From the NCBI GenBank assembly GCA_030704615.1, contig CM060731.1:63346756-63410755 (forward strand): 64,000 nucleotides of DNA, in the 5' to 3' direction. A model generated the notes under the pieces. The model was not told the origin of the DNA. It searched no databases and saw only the letters and a list, made by a program, of their open reading frames with translations. A program made the position numbers and the translations under genes. The DNA is from Takakia lepidozioides. Its lineage: Eukaryota; Streptophyta; Takakiopsida; Takakiales; Takakiaceae. Positions 33,521-44,625 of the stretch are shown piece by piece (position 1 is the stretch's first letter; each line of letters begins with the position of its first letter).

Positions 33521-35240
33521 AAAATATTAGAATAGCATGAAACATTCGGAAGAGGTACAAGGGTAGTACAATAAGGTTTGGGGTGTAATTAGAGAGAAGT
33601 GTAATAAGGTTTGGGTTTACAGTAAGGGTAAGGGTTTAGGGTTTGGATTTAGGGTACAAAAAGATAAACAAATATGATGGACTCACATTCGGTAGAATTA
33701 AGAAATGGTTGAGGAATTTGCTATCCCTGTAATCATTCTATCATACCTTATCCAACAAAAGAAAATATTAAAATAGCATGAAACATTGAGAAGCGGTAAC
33801 ATGGTAGTACAATAAGGTTTGGAGTGTAACTAGGGTAGTACACTAAAGTTATTGGTTTATGGTAAGATTAATGGTTTAGGGGTGATGGTAAAGGTAGGGT
33901 TTTCGGTTTGGGTTTAAGAACACTATTGGACAAACAAATATGGAAGACTCACAGTTGCTAGAACTTGGTGAGTGTTAGTAGGATAAATAAAATAAAATAA
34001 AATGGAGAAACAAATATTATGGAAGAGTCATTGGGCCGGAGAAGTATTTAGATTGAGGATTCGTCTTGGAACCTGGTATTAAGATACATATGGTTATGGT
34101 ATGGATACTTAATTCCCATTTGCAGGGGAAGGGTAAGGGTTTAGACGTAACAATGGCGTAGGGTTTTGTTTAGGGTTCTCGACGAGGGTTTAGGGTTTGG
34201 GTTGAAGGCAGAAATGGTGAGCATACATGTCGGAAGACCCGCACTCGCTACAACTTAGTGTTGTTAGTAAGGTAGTAGTACGCAAAATAAAAATGAAGAA
34301 CCTAATATTATGAAAGTGTAGTCATTGCATCGGACAAGTATTTAAATAAAAGACTCGTCATTGGAACCTAGTATTAAGATACATAGAAAGCAAAGTTCGA
34401 TAAAAAATGTAAGTGCATGTCAATCCAAACCAAAGGCAAAACCTTGCGCAAGGTGAAGGGCGAAGAGATTTGAATAACCATAAATAGTTATGGTTATGGT
34501 ATGGATACTTCATTCCCAGTTGCAGGGGAAGGGTAAGGGTTTAGACGTAACAATGGCGTAGGGTTTTCCTTAGGGTTTTCGACGAGGGTTTAGGGCTTGG
34601 GTTGAAGGCAGAAATGGTGAGCATACATGCCGGAAGACTCGCACTCGCTATAACTTAGTGTGTGTTAGTATGGTACAAAATGGAAATTTGTTTACATTGA
34701 AGAGATTTGGATAACTAAAATGGTTATGGTTATGGTATGGATAGTTGATTCTCATTTGCAAAGGGAAGGGAAAAGGTTATGGGGTATTGGGTTAAGAGTA
34801 AATGTTTAGGGTTTTCTAGTAAGGGTTTAGGGTAAGGGTTTAGGGTTTTTGTTTAAGTTACAAAATAGACAAACACTTATGGAAAACTCCAGACTTCGCT
34901 AGAACTTAGTGTTGTTAATAGGGTACTAGTAAGCAAAAAAAAATGAAGAACCTAATTATGGACAAGTATTTAAATGAAAGACTCGTCGTTGGAACCTGGA
35001 CCTAGTATTAAGATGTAACATAGAAAGCAAATTGTAACATGCCTAAATGCATGTCAATCCAAAACAAAGGAAAAAGCTAGTGCAAATATGAAGGGAGAAG
35101 ACATTTCAATAACCATAATGGTTATGGTTATGGCTACGGTTATGGTATGAATAGTTCATGGGCCATTTGCAGAAAAGGGTAAGGGTTAGGGGTAATGCTA
35201 ACATGAAAAGCAAGGTATTATAAATCCTAAATCCTAAATT
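33521..35240. repeat. Telomere-like satellite with long-period units
   Basis: Degenerate TTTAGGG motifs (AGGGTTTAGGGTTTGG, AAGGGTTTAGGGTTTT and others) are embedded in a larger repeat of roughly 400 bp. GGTTATGGTATGGATA, GCAGGGGAAGGGTAAGGG, TTTAGACGTAACAATGGCG and GCAGAAATGGTGAGCATAC recur near 34090-34230, 34490-34630 and partly 34720-34860 and 35110-35190. No coding potential. Confidence 0.75.
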
Positions 35241-35243
35241 GCC

Positions 35244-35269
35244 AAAAAAAAAAAAAAAAAAAAAAAAAA
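35244..35269. repeat. Poly(A) tract
   Basis: 26 consecutive A residues at the end of the telomere-like satellite. It could be the tail of a retroelement, but no body is recognised immediately upstream. Confidence 0.9.
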
Positions 35270-36003
35270 CATTATGAGATTTGGAAAGAAAATGGCGTTA
35301 TATAACGACTTTTGGGAAGCGCCTGGATCTCATGGGAGAAAATGGATCTGAAGAAGACATGAGAGAGGATAAAAAGTCAGACCACCAAATAAAAACTATG
35401 AGAAATAAAAATTGCTTAAAATTTGAACAACGGAAAAGGACATGTGAAATTCCCTCTTAAACCAGGGCCAAAGATGAGAAATATGAAAATGAAATGAAAT
35501 GAAAATTTGGTGGAGAAAAGTCGTAGAGCTTAGAGGGAAAATGGAGGAAAACCTCAAAGAAAAAACTTCAGAACTGGCAAATTGAAAAATATGTCAACAA
35601 CGATTGAGTAAGGCTCCTCCTAGTGGGAGACTTCAATGGGAGAATTGGTTATGCGAAAAGCAAGTCCAATGTTTCAGAGAAGGACTAGAAATAGGCTATT
35701 TTCTTCCGTTGTTAAAAACCTCTTTGACCGAATTTGAAGTCTCCAGTGGTCGTGCCCGCCCATTTTGTTCTTGTGATCTATATGTTATGTAGGCGAAACT
35801 CTCCCACAGGGTATTTTTTGTTGACCAGGACGTACAGCAGGCCAAAATCCAGCAAACCAGAAACAAAGGACGAGAACGTCCACTGGACATTCGAGGTTCA
35901 GTGCGACATAAGAATATTGCAAAAATGATCCCCCGACGCAAACAAGAAGGGCCATATAAAGAAGAAAAATTTTATTTCTTAAATCGAAGTACTGGAGTTG
36001 ACC
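35270..36003. other. Left edge of the dyad-bearing region
   Basis: Contains the first dyad (35875-35898) and short frames such as 35696-35941 on the minus strand (RGIIFAIFLCRTEPR), perhaps the far C-terminus of the transposase-like gene. No terminal inverted repeat could be identified by eye. Confidence 0.3.
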
Positions 36004-39000
36004 TCAACAATATATCCTATTCCTTGTCGTATTTTTCCATGGAGGCATTGTCCACACAACATTGTTCACGTGGATCCATTGAGGAGGATCTGTCGAGTTA
36101 TACTCCCAAAGTTTTGACCAGCAGTCCCTGTACCTTTCCAAGTCTGTTAGGTTACCACCTTTTCTCGGTCTCCACCACTCCACCTTCACCTTCTTAAAAT
36201 TAGGATCATCTCTTTCGCGGATCACGTCAGATATTGCCACCCCCATCTAGACCGGGCACGTACTTGGGTCATGAGGGCGAACGAGCACAAAGAACCATTT
36301 CTCAATATCCTTGAACGGATTCAAGGATATTCTTGGTCGCTCACACCTCGGGCCACAGTAAGGTTCTAGGATTTCATCATTTTCTTCCACATCTGGCACT
36401 ATATGTGGATGGATTCCATCTCTGTGATGATTCTTAGACCAATTTGTTTTCGGCCAGAATCCCTCAAGAAGCTGAATACGCTCGGGAGCTTCTGGAATTG
36501 GCTTATCCAGCTCGGCGAGAATATTTCCCCAGTACTGGTCGTATTGTTCCATTTGACCTTTGTAATGATCGTCAAGCATCAATCCTTTCGTCCAAAAATC
36601 CCTGTATTTTTTTATTCCATTCTTAATAAATGACTGTTTTTCGGAGGAGTCGCCCCCGACTCCCCAGATTGGTCTCATTGGAACGGCGTCTGGGTCTCCT
36701 TCAGGGAGCTTGGGAGTCCCGTCAGGATTGGACTTCCACATCTTCACGTTATTGTTTGTTGGAAGCCAATCCGAATCAGTAGCGGACTTCTTGTACTTCA
36801 TGACGGGCCAGCCCTCGGCATCATTAAAAAAACGGAAGACGTACATCTCCGAAATCCCGACCAACGCCTCCTTTCCATCCAGAATACAGCCCTTGACAAA
36901 TTCTTGAAGTCGGGAACCTCCTGAATAATCAACTACGGATCTTGCGAGGTCATGAATGACCTCATCAAATCCGAAAGAATGTAGGTGCTTCGTTCCTTCA
37001 GCTTCTTCGAAAGGTAGCTGAAGAACCCGTCGATGTCCTCATGGGTGTGTCCGACCATTAAGAACCCTAGTTGGATTTCTTCAAAAACATCTTTGGCGGT
37101 CAGGAGGGATACAAAAGCAAGCATCCATCTATTCTTATTGTCCTTCGCGGAGTTTTCCATTTGCAAGTACAGTCTTCTCGGAAGTGGACGAGCACCACGT
37201 TTGTCTTCCGGCCTACAGGGTTTCAGAGCATCCAAACATCTCGATTTACCTCTTAAAAGTGATTCGAAAAACTCGTTTTGAAGTCGGTAATCGAAAATGT
37301 TCCTGGACTCGCGACAAGTTGGCTTCTCCAGCTGGCGAGCTTCCAATGAGGGGTTTTTACAACCTGCAGAGTGGGCCCATGGTGGCCGAACAAGCAATGA
37401 CAAAGGGGGCTCAAACAGTGTGCATTGCCGCAAAGAACCAATTGTAAAGTTTGAATTTCCCTTCCAGAACTCAAGAGAATACTGTCTGTAAGCTCCATCA
37501 CTGTGTCCATGCGTGACCATTCCCGTTAGTGAAACTGGAAGCTGACCCAATCCAGAAATCATCTTGTTTGGAGTCTTTAGCCTTGGAACAGCTGTTTTCC
37601 TATGATCCATTTTGTCGTGAATAATACAGAGAAACTCCTCCGGAATCATAACAGACTCATTCCTCTAGCTATGGTACATTCTTCTGCACGACTCTTGGTG
37701 CCTCAAATGTTTATCAAGAGCTCATTTGTGTGTCACCTGTTCCGCACTTCTCTTGACAGACTTTCTGATAAGGTCCTTTAATATCTCACACTCCGTGCAC
37801 TTCGCAAATATACTCCCAGTTTTACGAACCTCCACGTTAGAAAATATCCGACGCCGGATGCGGCTAACAGCCAACTGCGAGACTCCTTCCAACCCGAATA
37901 GTCTGTTGGACTGTTACAATAAGGCAGGGTCAAGAAAGGAACGTCCACTGGACAGTGGAGGTTCAGGAAACTAGAACCACAGTCGAAAGAGACAAAATCA
38001 AGGGGATGATTATCCAAATTGAATCAGAAAAGACTTCCAGGAAAGAAATTGAAGAATGGAGATTTCATACCTCGTTGGACTCGTCTCGTATTCGCTTCCA
38101 GTTCATTTCAGGTGGTAAGACTCTCAAAGTATCCCTCCTTCCCTCCCTAATGCATCTTGTCTTATGGGGCATGAGGTCAATATTTCCGTTGATAATGGAC
38201 ATAATGTTACCCTATGCCTGAAGTGTCCTTGGGCGTGGCCTCTTCACTCCACGGTTCCCATGGAGACTTGACAACCAACCCTGTTTACTCAACTTTTTGT
38301 ACTCCATGTATGTGGACCTGCCAATTCCATGAATTTTTCACCAAGCAGTCTCACAAACATCCACACCCTCAATCGTAACGTATGCCCTGCGACAGGTCCC
38401 TTCCAGCATGTGAAGTCGTTTTGAAACATTTAGTCCGTGTTCTCTCCTCTCATCGACAGTGAATCCCCAAAACGAAGTACGGATAGCCAAGGTTTTTCGC
38501 CAATCAAAATATTGACAGTAGTGAAGTCTGCAGCAAGGTTTGCTGCTCACGGACCGGACTTCCTCCAGAGTAAGATTCTTCATTCTTTTTTTGGAGTGTT
38601 CCAAATCTCAATCCCTCTTCTTCCTCGTAAAATGCCGATACGCCGCTTTCTTCACACCCGCCTCGTGATCCTCGTACAAGATGCCGTCGGAGGATCTAAT
38701 AAAATTCTCCACATCATTTGAGAGTAGTCTCCCACTTTCCAAAAATCGTGTTTTTGTTAAAGGCCATTTTACAAGAGACATCAAAGATCCAGAACCTCCA
38801 GAAAGTATTCTGGTGACAAGAACTCCAACATCGTCCTTTCCCAGTTTGTCATTGAGGATCACCTTGTCCGGATTGCAGGCTTGAATCCTCCCCTCGAACA
38901 ATGCACCCCCATCATCACCCAACAGTACGCACTGCAAGTTTCTCCAGTTGTTTCTTCCGAGTCCTCCCCTCGGATTCCCGGAACTCTTCGATGGTCTGTG

Positions 39001-39400
39001 GTTTGATTCATCCTCGTCGACGTCAGAATTCTCGGCAGTATCCCTTGTCTCTAGCATAAAATCAGGATTCATGTCAGGCCCTCCTTGATACTCGTTATTC
39101 TCCGCATGAACTTCGCCAACATTCCACACCACCGGGGTCCCAATTGCCTCCTTCAAGGTGTCAGCATCCATATGTCCATAAGGAAGAGGACATAATGAGT
39201 GTGCTTCATCATAGGAGATGAGAACCACTGAAATGGTTGATGAAGATAATTGGTGTCCATGAAGGTCCCAACACCGGAGACATTAAGGCAGTCCCCAGTG
39301 GCTACTGGAGATGAAGACCCGGGAAGAGTAAGAAACACTCTTTGACCCATCTCTAAGCTCATGATCACCAGAACCTCCACTGCACACGTGAGGTTCAAGA
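36004..39400 (-). pseudogene. DUF7869-type transposase-like gene, decayed
   Basis: Minus-strand segments in order are: an acidic N-terminal frame (39228-38608) with VLLGDDGGALFEGRIQACNP; a segment at 38604-38100 with VDVCETAW, KIHGIGRSTYMEYKKLSKQG and SSLHGNRGVKRP; the core at 37649-36933 with IIHDKMDHRKTAVPRLKTPN, LYLQMENSAKDNKNRWMLAF and GFLMVGHTHEDIDGFFSYLS; then 36864-36004, ending KVEWWRPRKGG and WEYNSTDPPQWIHVNNVVW. This order is what I recall for DUF7869 proteins of plants, oomycetes and fungi. The D...MENSxxDN...HTHEDID pattern suggests an RNase H-like DDE nuclease. In-frame stops (38608, 38338, 36247) and a frameshift near 36925 show decay. A dyad lies in the interrupted part at 37940. 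Confidence 0.7.
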
Positions 39401-40860
39401 AACTGAAAACCCCTCCGTGACGACCTTACTTACAGTAATAAGCAGTATGAGTTAAGATTATATTCAGAGATGAATCAATACAATAAAAGGAAATACACTC
39501 GCGTATGAACGTTTCAGAGAAGTAGAATAGAAATGGAATTACTGTCTGGTCTGGAACATGTCATATGAAGATTGTGTCTAACTATATAACCTCCACTGTA
39601 CAGTGGAGGTTGGATGAGATAATAATGAAAAAAGTCGGATGGATGAATACTAGTGGATGAACATGGTTACGTGGATGAATAATGGTAATGACGGATGAAT
39701 GTGAGCATTGACGCGACTGTCTAGTGGAGGTCCACAACTTGAGGTATGACGAAATACAGAAATTGAAGAGTATTGGACTGTAACTTCTAAACATGCAGAT
39801 GAGAAATAAGTAGATTTTCCTGTAGAGTATCGAAAACACACAGATGTCATAACATTTTCTACGGGAGAAAATGCAGTTCACACGAGAGATTATGGAAATT
39901 CAGAGAGGTACACCTATGATGGCCACAGAGGTACAGGATGCTCAGAGAGGTGCACTATGGGAAGTGAGGTGGGAGATGACCAGAGAGGTGCGGGAAACAC
40001 AATCTGCAAGTGAGAGATATGGAGATAGAAATTTGAACAGTTTGTACTCAGACCTTATATAGAGGTGGAAACCAGATTGCCCGCTGGAACTCCTCCAATG
40101 GGATAGTGCAATAGATTGTCTTGCGGATCAATTTCCGTCGCCGCTGATATCCGATATGGCCACAATCGAACGGTTCTGGATGGTGCAGGAGTGCACTCTT
40201 TGACCGATTTCGGAAAAGAGTGTCATTTACTGGTAGATCCCTATGTAACAATTATGATGCCAGAACGATAACGGTGGTTCAATGGTTTCGCACTCGTGCT
40301 TATCAAGTAGTACGTATTTCACATTCAATGTTGTCCAAGTGGATGAAGGCCTGACGCCGATGACAAGCGTTTCATGAATTCGTGCAGCTATGACACTCGG
40401 CCGAGAATGCGGCAGGCGTAAATGAGTGACAGAGGAAATATTCCAAGCCTTAATCCGCCGAATGTAGACATGGTCAGGAGCAATAATTCCCAGCGGCAAA
40501 ACGCCGCAGGAGGATCTGACTTGTACATTTCATTTATCGTCACGTGTGGGATGTGGGAAATATCACGTGGGGTTATAATTGATGATCTTGTGCAAAGGAT
40601 CATTAACGTCATATTTTCTCGTTCATTCATCTGTTTATTTATTCATTTCATCTAATCATTCGTAAAATGGATGGACAGAATGGAAATGATGAATGGGATG
40701 ATATTTGCATGGATGTTAGATGGAACACGCGCGACCGTTCGATTTCGAAAGGACGCAATGGTTCAGATCCTTTGCAACGGCACCATATAAGGGGTGTGGT
40801 CGTTCAGCCCACCCTTTCGCCACTCCATTGTGTACGCGGAAGCGCTGCGGAAGTAGTATG
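39401..40860. other. Spacer with AGAGAGGT repeats and candidate promoter
   Basis: Holds a perfect dyad at 39588, a half dyad at 39714, and four or so imperfect CAGAGAGGTRC-containing units at about 39885-40000. No gene is recognised. The spacer lies between the minus-strand transposase-like gene and the plus-strand genes. Confidence 0.4.
40781..40792 (+). promoter_or_regulatory. Candidate TATA box
   Basis: CATATAAGGGG followed about 60-110 bp later by a purine-rich GAGAG leader (40880-41040), a plausible core promoter for the plus-strand genes. Position and motif only; no transcript evidence. Confidence 0.3.
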
Positions 40861-41662
40861 ACCGACTAGCGCTAGAAAACAGAGAGTTTTGAAGGGGAGA
40901 GAGCGTGAAGAGCAGAGAGCGTGTTGTGCAGGGTTCCATGGGAGCTGAGAGAAGAGAGCGTGCAGTTCAGTGCAGCGTGAGAGTGCAGTGGAGGAAAGGA
41001 AGCATTCAGCGGAGTCAAGTGCAGACAGGAGACGGGAGGGAATGTTGATTTGCTTTTGTTTTTGTTTTGCTGCTGCTATTGTTGGTCAGCATCGCCCACG
41101 TCGCTGTTGGTTTGCTTCTCTTTCTCACTCACTTTCGTTCCAGAGGTTATAGAGCACCATTTGTTTCTTGCATGTCACGTTTCGTGAGTGTGTTGTCTTG
41201 TCTGTTGCGGAGCATCTCATTTCAATTCATGTGGTTCCAAAGCTGTTTCAATTAGTTTGAATTGATTAAAGCTGTTTAGGTGTTTCAATGCATTGCTGCT
41301 TCTCTGCTGGTGGTTTGCATGGTGGTTTGTAAGGGTGGTTGGTATGGGTGGTTTGTGGTCCTGGTTTACTGGTGCTGCTGGATTATTAGGGTTATGGATT
41401 AGGGTTATGGCGGGTTAGGATCATGGTTTTTTGCGATTGTTTTTCCGAATTTCCGACATTTGAAAACGGGTTTTTCTTCGGGCCTAGGCTACTCTAGTAG
41501 ACTAGTCTCCGTAGACCACTAGACCTCTAGTAGACCTCCATAAACTCTGGCAGGACAAACCACACGAACCTCGCCTGCCCAGTGGAGGTTCCTACGTGTT
41601 TCTATGCCAAGGCACAACATGAGGATGTATTGAGATAGACTTATGTCGGTGCCTCCCCTGCG
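40861..41662. other. Leader or spacer
   Basis: A GAGAG-rich tract at 40880-41040, then T-rich sequence with GGTTTG motifs and a dyad at 41567-41590. Small frames (41039-41255) show no domain. Confidence 0.3.
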
Positions 41663-42290
41663 TTGATTTTTTGTTTTGTCAGTATAAAAAGAAGGGGCGT
41701 AGGGGTGCACACGGTGGCCAAAGATGGTTCTGAGACCGTCGTCGACATCTGTAAGAGGCCAAGGAGACAGAATCCAGTAAGCATCAACGAAGCAGAAAAC
41801 CAAGACGCATCACTGGTTGTATCGAAAACAAAAACCTTCCAGAAGAGATCTGAGAATGAAATATCAGATGTGGGCTCTGACGTGCGAACCTTCATAAATC
41901 CGGGCACTGACGAATCAATGTTCGAGGGACTTATTTGACGGGAGACAACGGAAGAAACAGAGGAAGAGAAAGATGAAAGTGATGAGTGCAATCTTCAGTG
42001 TGATTCAGATAATGACATTTATGTAGGAGATAGTGAATAGTACCCGGGATCTGTCCTTCCGTCCACTCCCGGATACAGTCCTCACTCTCCTCAGTATGCA
42101 GTATCTGTCCTTGTAAATTCTCTAGAATATGTCCCTGCAGATTCTCCTCAGTACGTCCCTGGACATTCTCCAGAATACATCTCTGGAGATTCTCCGACAT
42201 ATACCCCTAGAGAGTACTCCCCTAAAACCTTGAGGATGATTCGAGAGACCTCCTCTAGTTATTATAGATATAAGAAAATGAAAAGATGAA
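41663..42290 (+). pseudogene. Acidic protein with RNA pol II CTD-like YxPxxSPx repeats
   Basis: One frame, crossed by two stops (TGA at 41936, TAG near 42039), runs from about 41663 to TGA at 42288. The middle is highly acidic (ETTEETEEEKDESDE). After the second stop the frame encodes YSPHSPQ, a degenerate unit, then YVPADSPQ, YVPGHSPE, YISGDSPT, YTPRE and YSPKT, before a basic end (YYRYKKMKR). The repeats resemble the YSPTSPS heptads of the RNA polymerase II largest subunit or the YxPxSPx repeats of Spt5 tails, here mostly as octads. I see no polymerase sequence nearby. Both stops could come from C-to-T changes (CGA, CAG). The function is unknown. Confidence 0.5.
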
Positions 42291-42510
42291 CCTCATCTTA
42301 CAAAAGAATATCGAGTTCTTGTAGATATTGGGTATTCGTTATTCGAACAATTTTGAGACTGCATGATGTATTGAATGGCGAGACGAGCCTTCTCTGAATA
42401 AATGTTTTTTTCTTCTTATGAGTGATATCTTTTTTTCTCCTGAATTGGATTCTTTTATCTGTCAGCTATGAGCATGTGAAGTGGTGAACCTCCACTGGAC
42501 AGTGGAGGTT

Positions 42511-44525
42511 ACTGTCCTGGGAATTTTGTATGGTTGTTATGATATGCGTCTGACGACAGAGGTGGTTTGTTCTGTGCATAGCAACATCACCCCCAGGGAT
42601 TGTATTGTTGGAATGTGCAAACCTATCTGTGGTTCTTTTGTTTCTCGAAAATCTCTGAATTTCAAGAATGATCACCTGGCAATTTTTGAGCTCAACCCGG
42701 AGATCACAGAATGGGGCATTGTACCCGTTGGCACACCTCCGGACCATAAGTTCCGGTTCCAATACAAGATTGGTGCAGAGGTCGCCGAGCTCAAATATGC
42801 AGATGTGGTCGACGTAGAGCTGGAGATGGAGGTAAATTTCCGATGCTGGTAATGTTCATAATGGAAGATGGTAGATTTCCCATAACATTTGGCTTCAAAC
42901 TGGAGGTACAAATTCTAAGGAAGGCCATGATGAGAGAGTCCATCAGGGCGGGGTTCACATATTGCGACGAGGGTATTCAATTTATAGATGAAGGATTTTG
43001 CATGGCTTGGGGTATTTTCTTGGATGTGCTTTACCTAAAGGGTAAGGAGATTGAAAAGACCTGGGAGGAGGAGGCTGCAAGAGGGAGGCCAAAGAAGGGA
43101 AAACGGAAATCCATTGACGCCGGTGGTGATGAGAATGAAGTCGGGACATCAGGGGGAATGAAGAAACAAAAGGAGGAGACGGATCCCGAGTTCATGACAA
43201 ATAACAAGAAACCCAAGGCTGCAAACATATTCGACAAAGAGAAGTGTGAGAAGATGCAGGAGAGGCTGGAGCAAGACTACAAGGACATGTTTCCTTTTGG
43301 GTTTGAGGCGACCCAGGACGTCAAAGTTTCCATGATGGAGCTTGCTCCCAGGGATAAGGTGTACAGGCCCCTAAATGTGAAGCACAAAGACGAAGTCAAA
43401 GCGCGTCTTTACCAGCTCCGGGTGTTCGACTCCAAACATCCAGTTTATTTGATTCTCGTAAACCCCGAGAAGCCTATGGAGGTTTCTAATTCGAAACCTC
43501 GAAACTGGAACGAGGTGGAAAATTCCAGATTCTTCGTCATCGGTGGACAACACACGATCATTGCTGCCAAGGTATATTTCTCAACAAATTCCAATTTTTG
43601 TAACAACATGAACCTCCACTGGACAGTGGAGGTTCATGAACTTTAACCAACATGCTTGTTAGGTCGATATCATTTCTGACCTTATTCAATTTTGTCGCAG
43701 GAACTTGTGCAAGACGTAGACGACGACAATCTTAAGAAGTACTACACTGACTGGCCCTCAAAGATTATATGGTCAAAGGATCTGATGAGGCTCGTGAAGG
43801 TATCTAAGCTCCTAAATGACCCGAATAAGGTGCAGAAATTTGACACAACATTTCCCGAGAAAGTTGCACATGCCCGAAATTTCTTCGAGCTGAGGGGGAG
43901 GCCGAAAAAGTACAACGATCACACAACGAAGTCGGAGACTAGACAATGGAAGGTAAATGATTCATTGTGTTTTCTGTTCCTTTTGCTAGAGAACCAAATA
44001 TTTTCAAGCTCGGATTTAATGTGACGAACGGAGACCGCATTGCGAAGCACCGCATTACGAAACATGATACACTACAAAAATAGCCTCATAAGGGAGGGTG
44101 CTACAATGAACGAGCGGGATGGTTCAACATTCGGAAATTTGACATGATGGGGTCTTTTGTAATGTGTCTTGTTTGGTAATGAGGTGCTTGTCCAGCTCTT
44201 ATTTTCCCAATCTATTTATGTTCTCCATTTGTAACAGTTCTGCAAATGTGCCGCAAAAATACTTGAAACATCATATGATCATGAAAACGTGATGTGGCGG
44301 AGAACGCTTCCAAAACTTTTCATGCTCATTGGGTTTTTCAAGGATTTTCTAGGTACACTCTTGGAACTGTTCCTGCTAGAGAACATGAACAGATTGGACA
44401 AATTTGACTTGGAGGAGCACCGCATTCCGAAGCAAGAGCCACTACAGAAAGAGCTTCAAATTACAAGGCACAACAAGATGGACGGAGATGAATTGGCAAT
44501 CGAATCATCATTTGGAGTATAGTAT
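42511..44525 (+). CDS. ParB/sulfiredoxin-fold-like protein (degraded, multi-exon)
   Basis: Starts just after a dyad. A first segment (to 42831) includes ITEWGIVPVGTPPDHKFRFQ and is unrecognised. A second (42843-43571) has a basic linker (RGRPKKGKRKS) and then YRPLNVKHKDEVKARLYQL, PVYLILVNPEKP and FFVIGGQHTIIAAK. An intron at 43572-43700 (GTATAT...GTCGCAG, phase 0) carries a perfect-armed dyad in its middle, and the exon continues ELVQDVDDDNLKKYY to a GTAAAT donor at 43953. The pattern of R..V..L followed by VxxGQHxxxAAKEL resembles the ParB/sulfiredoxin-like nuclease superfamily (VxDGxHRxxAAxELG). A frameshift at about 42832 and weak downstream exons (44289-44522) suggest decay. The assignment is from motif shape only. 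Confidence 0.5.
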
Positions 44526-44625
44526 AATTGACATGATAGTTGTGACTATTGTTTCATCTCAAAAATTAATATCAAATATCGAATGAAATGTCTAACTTTC
44601 GCTCTGATTATTTTCGCATGAATTT

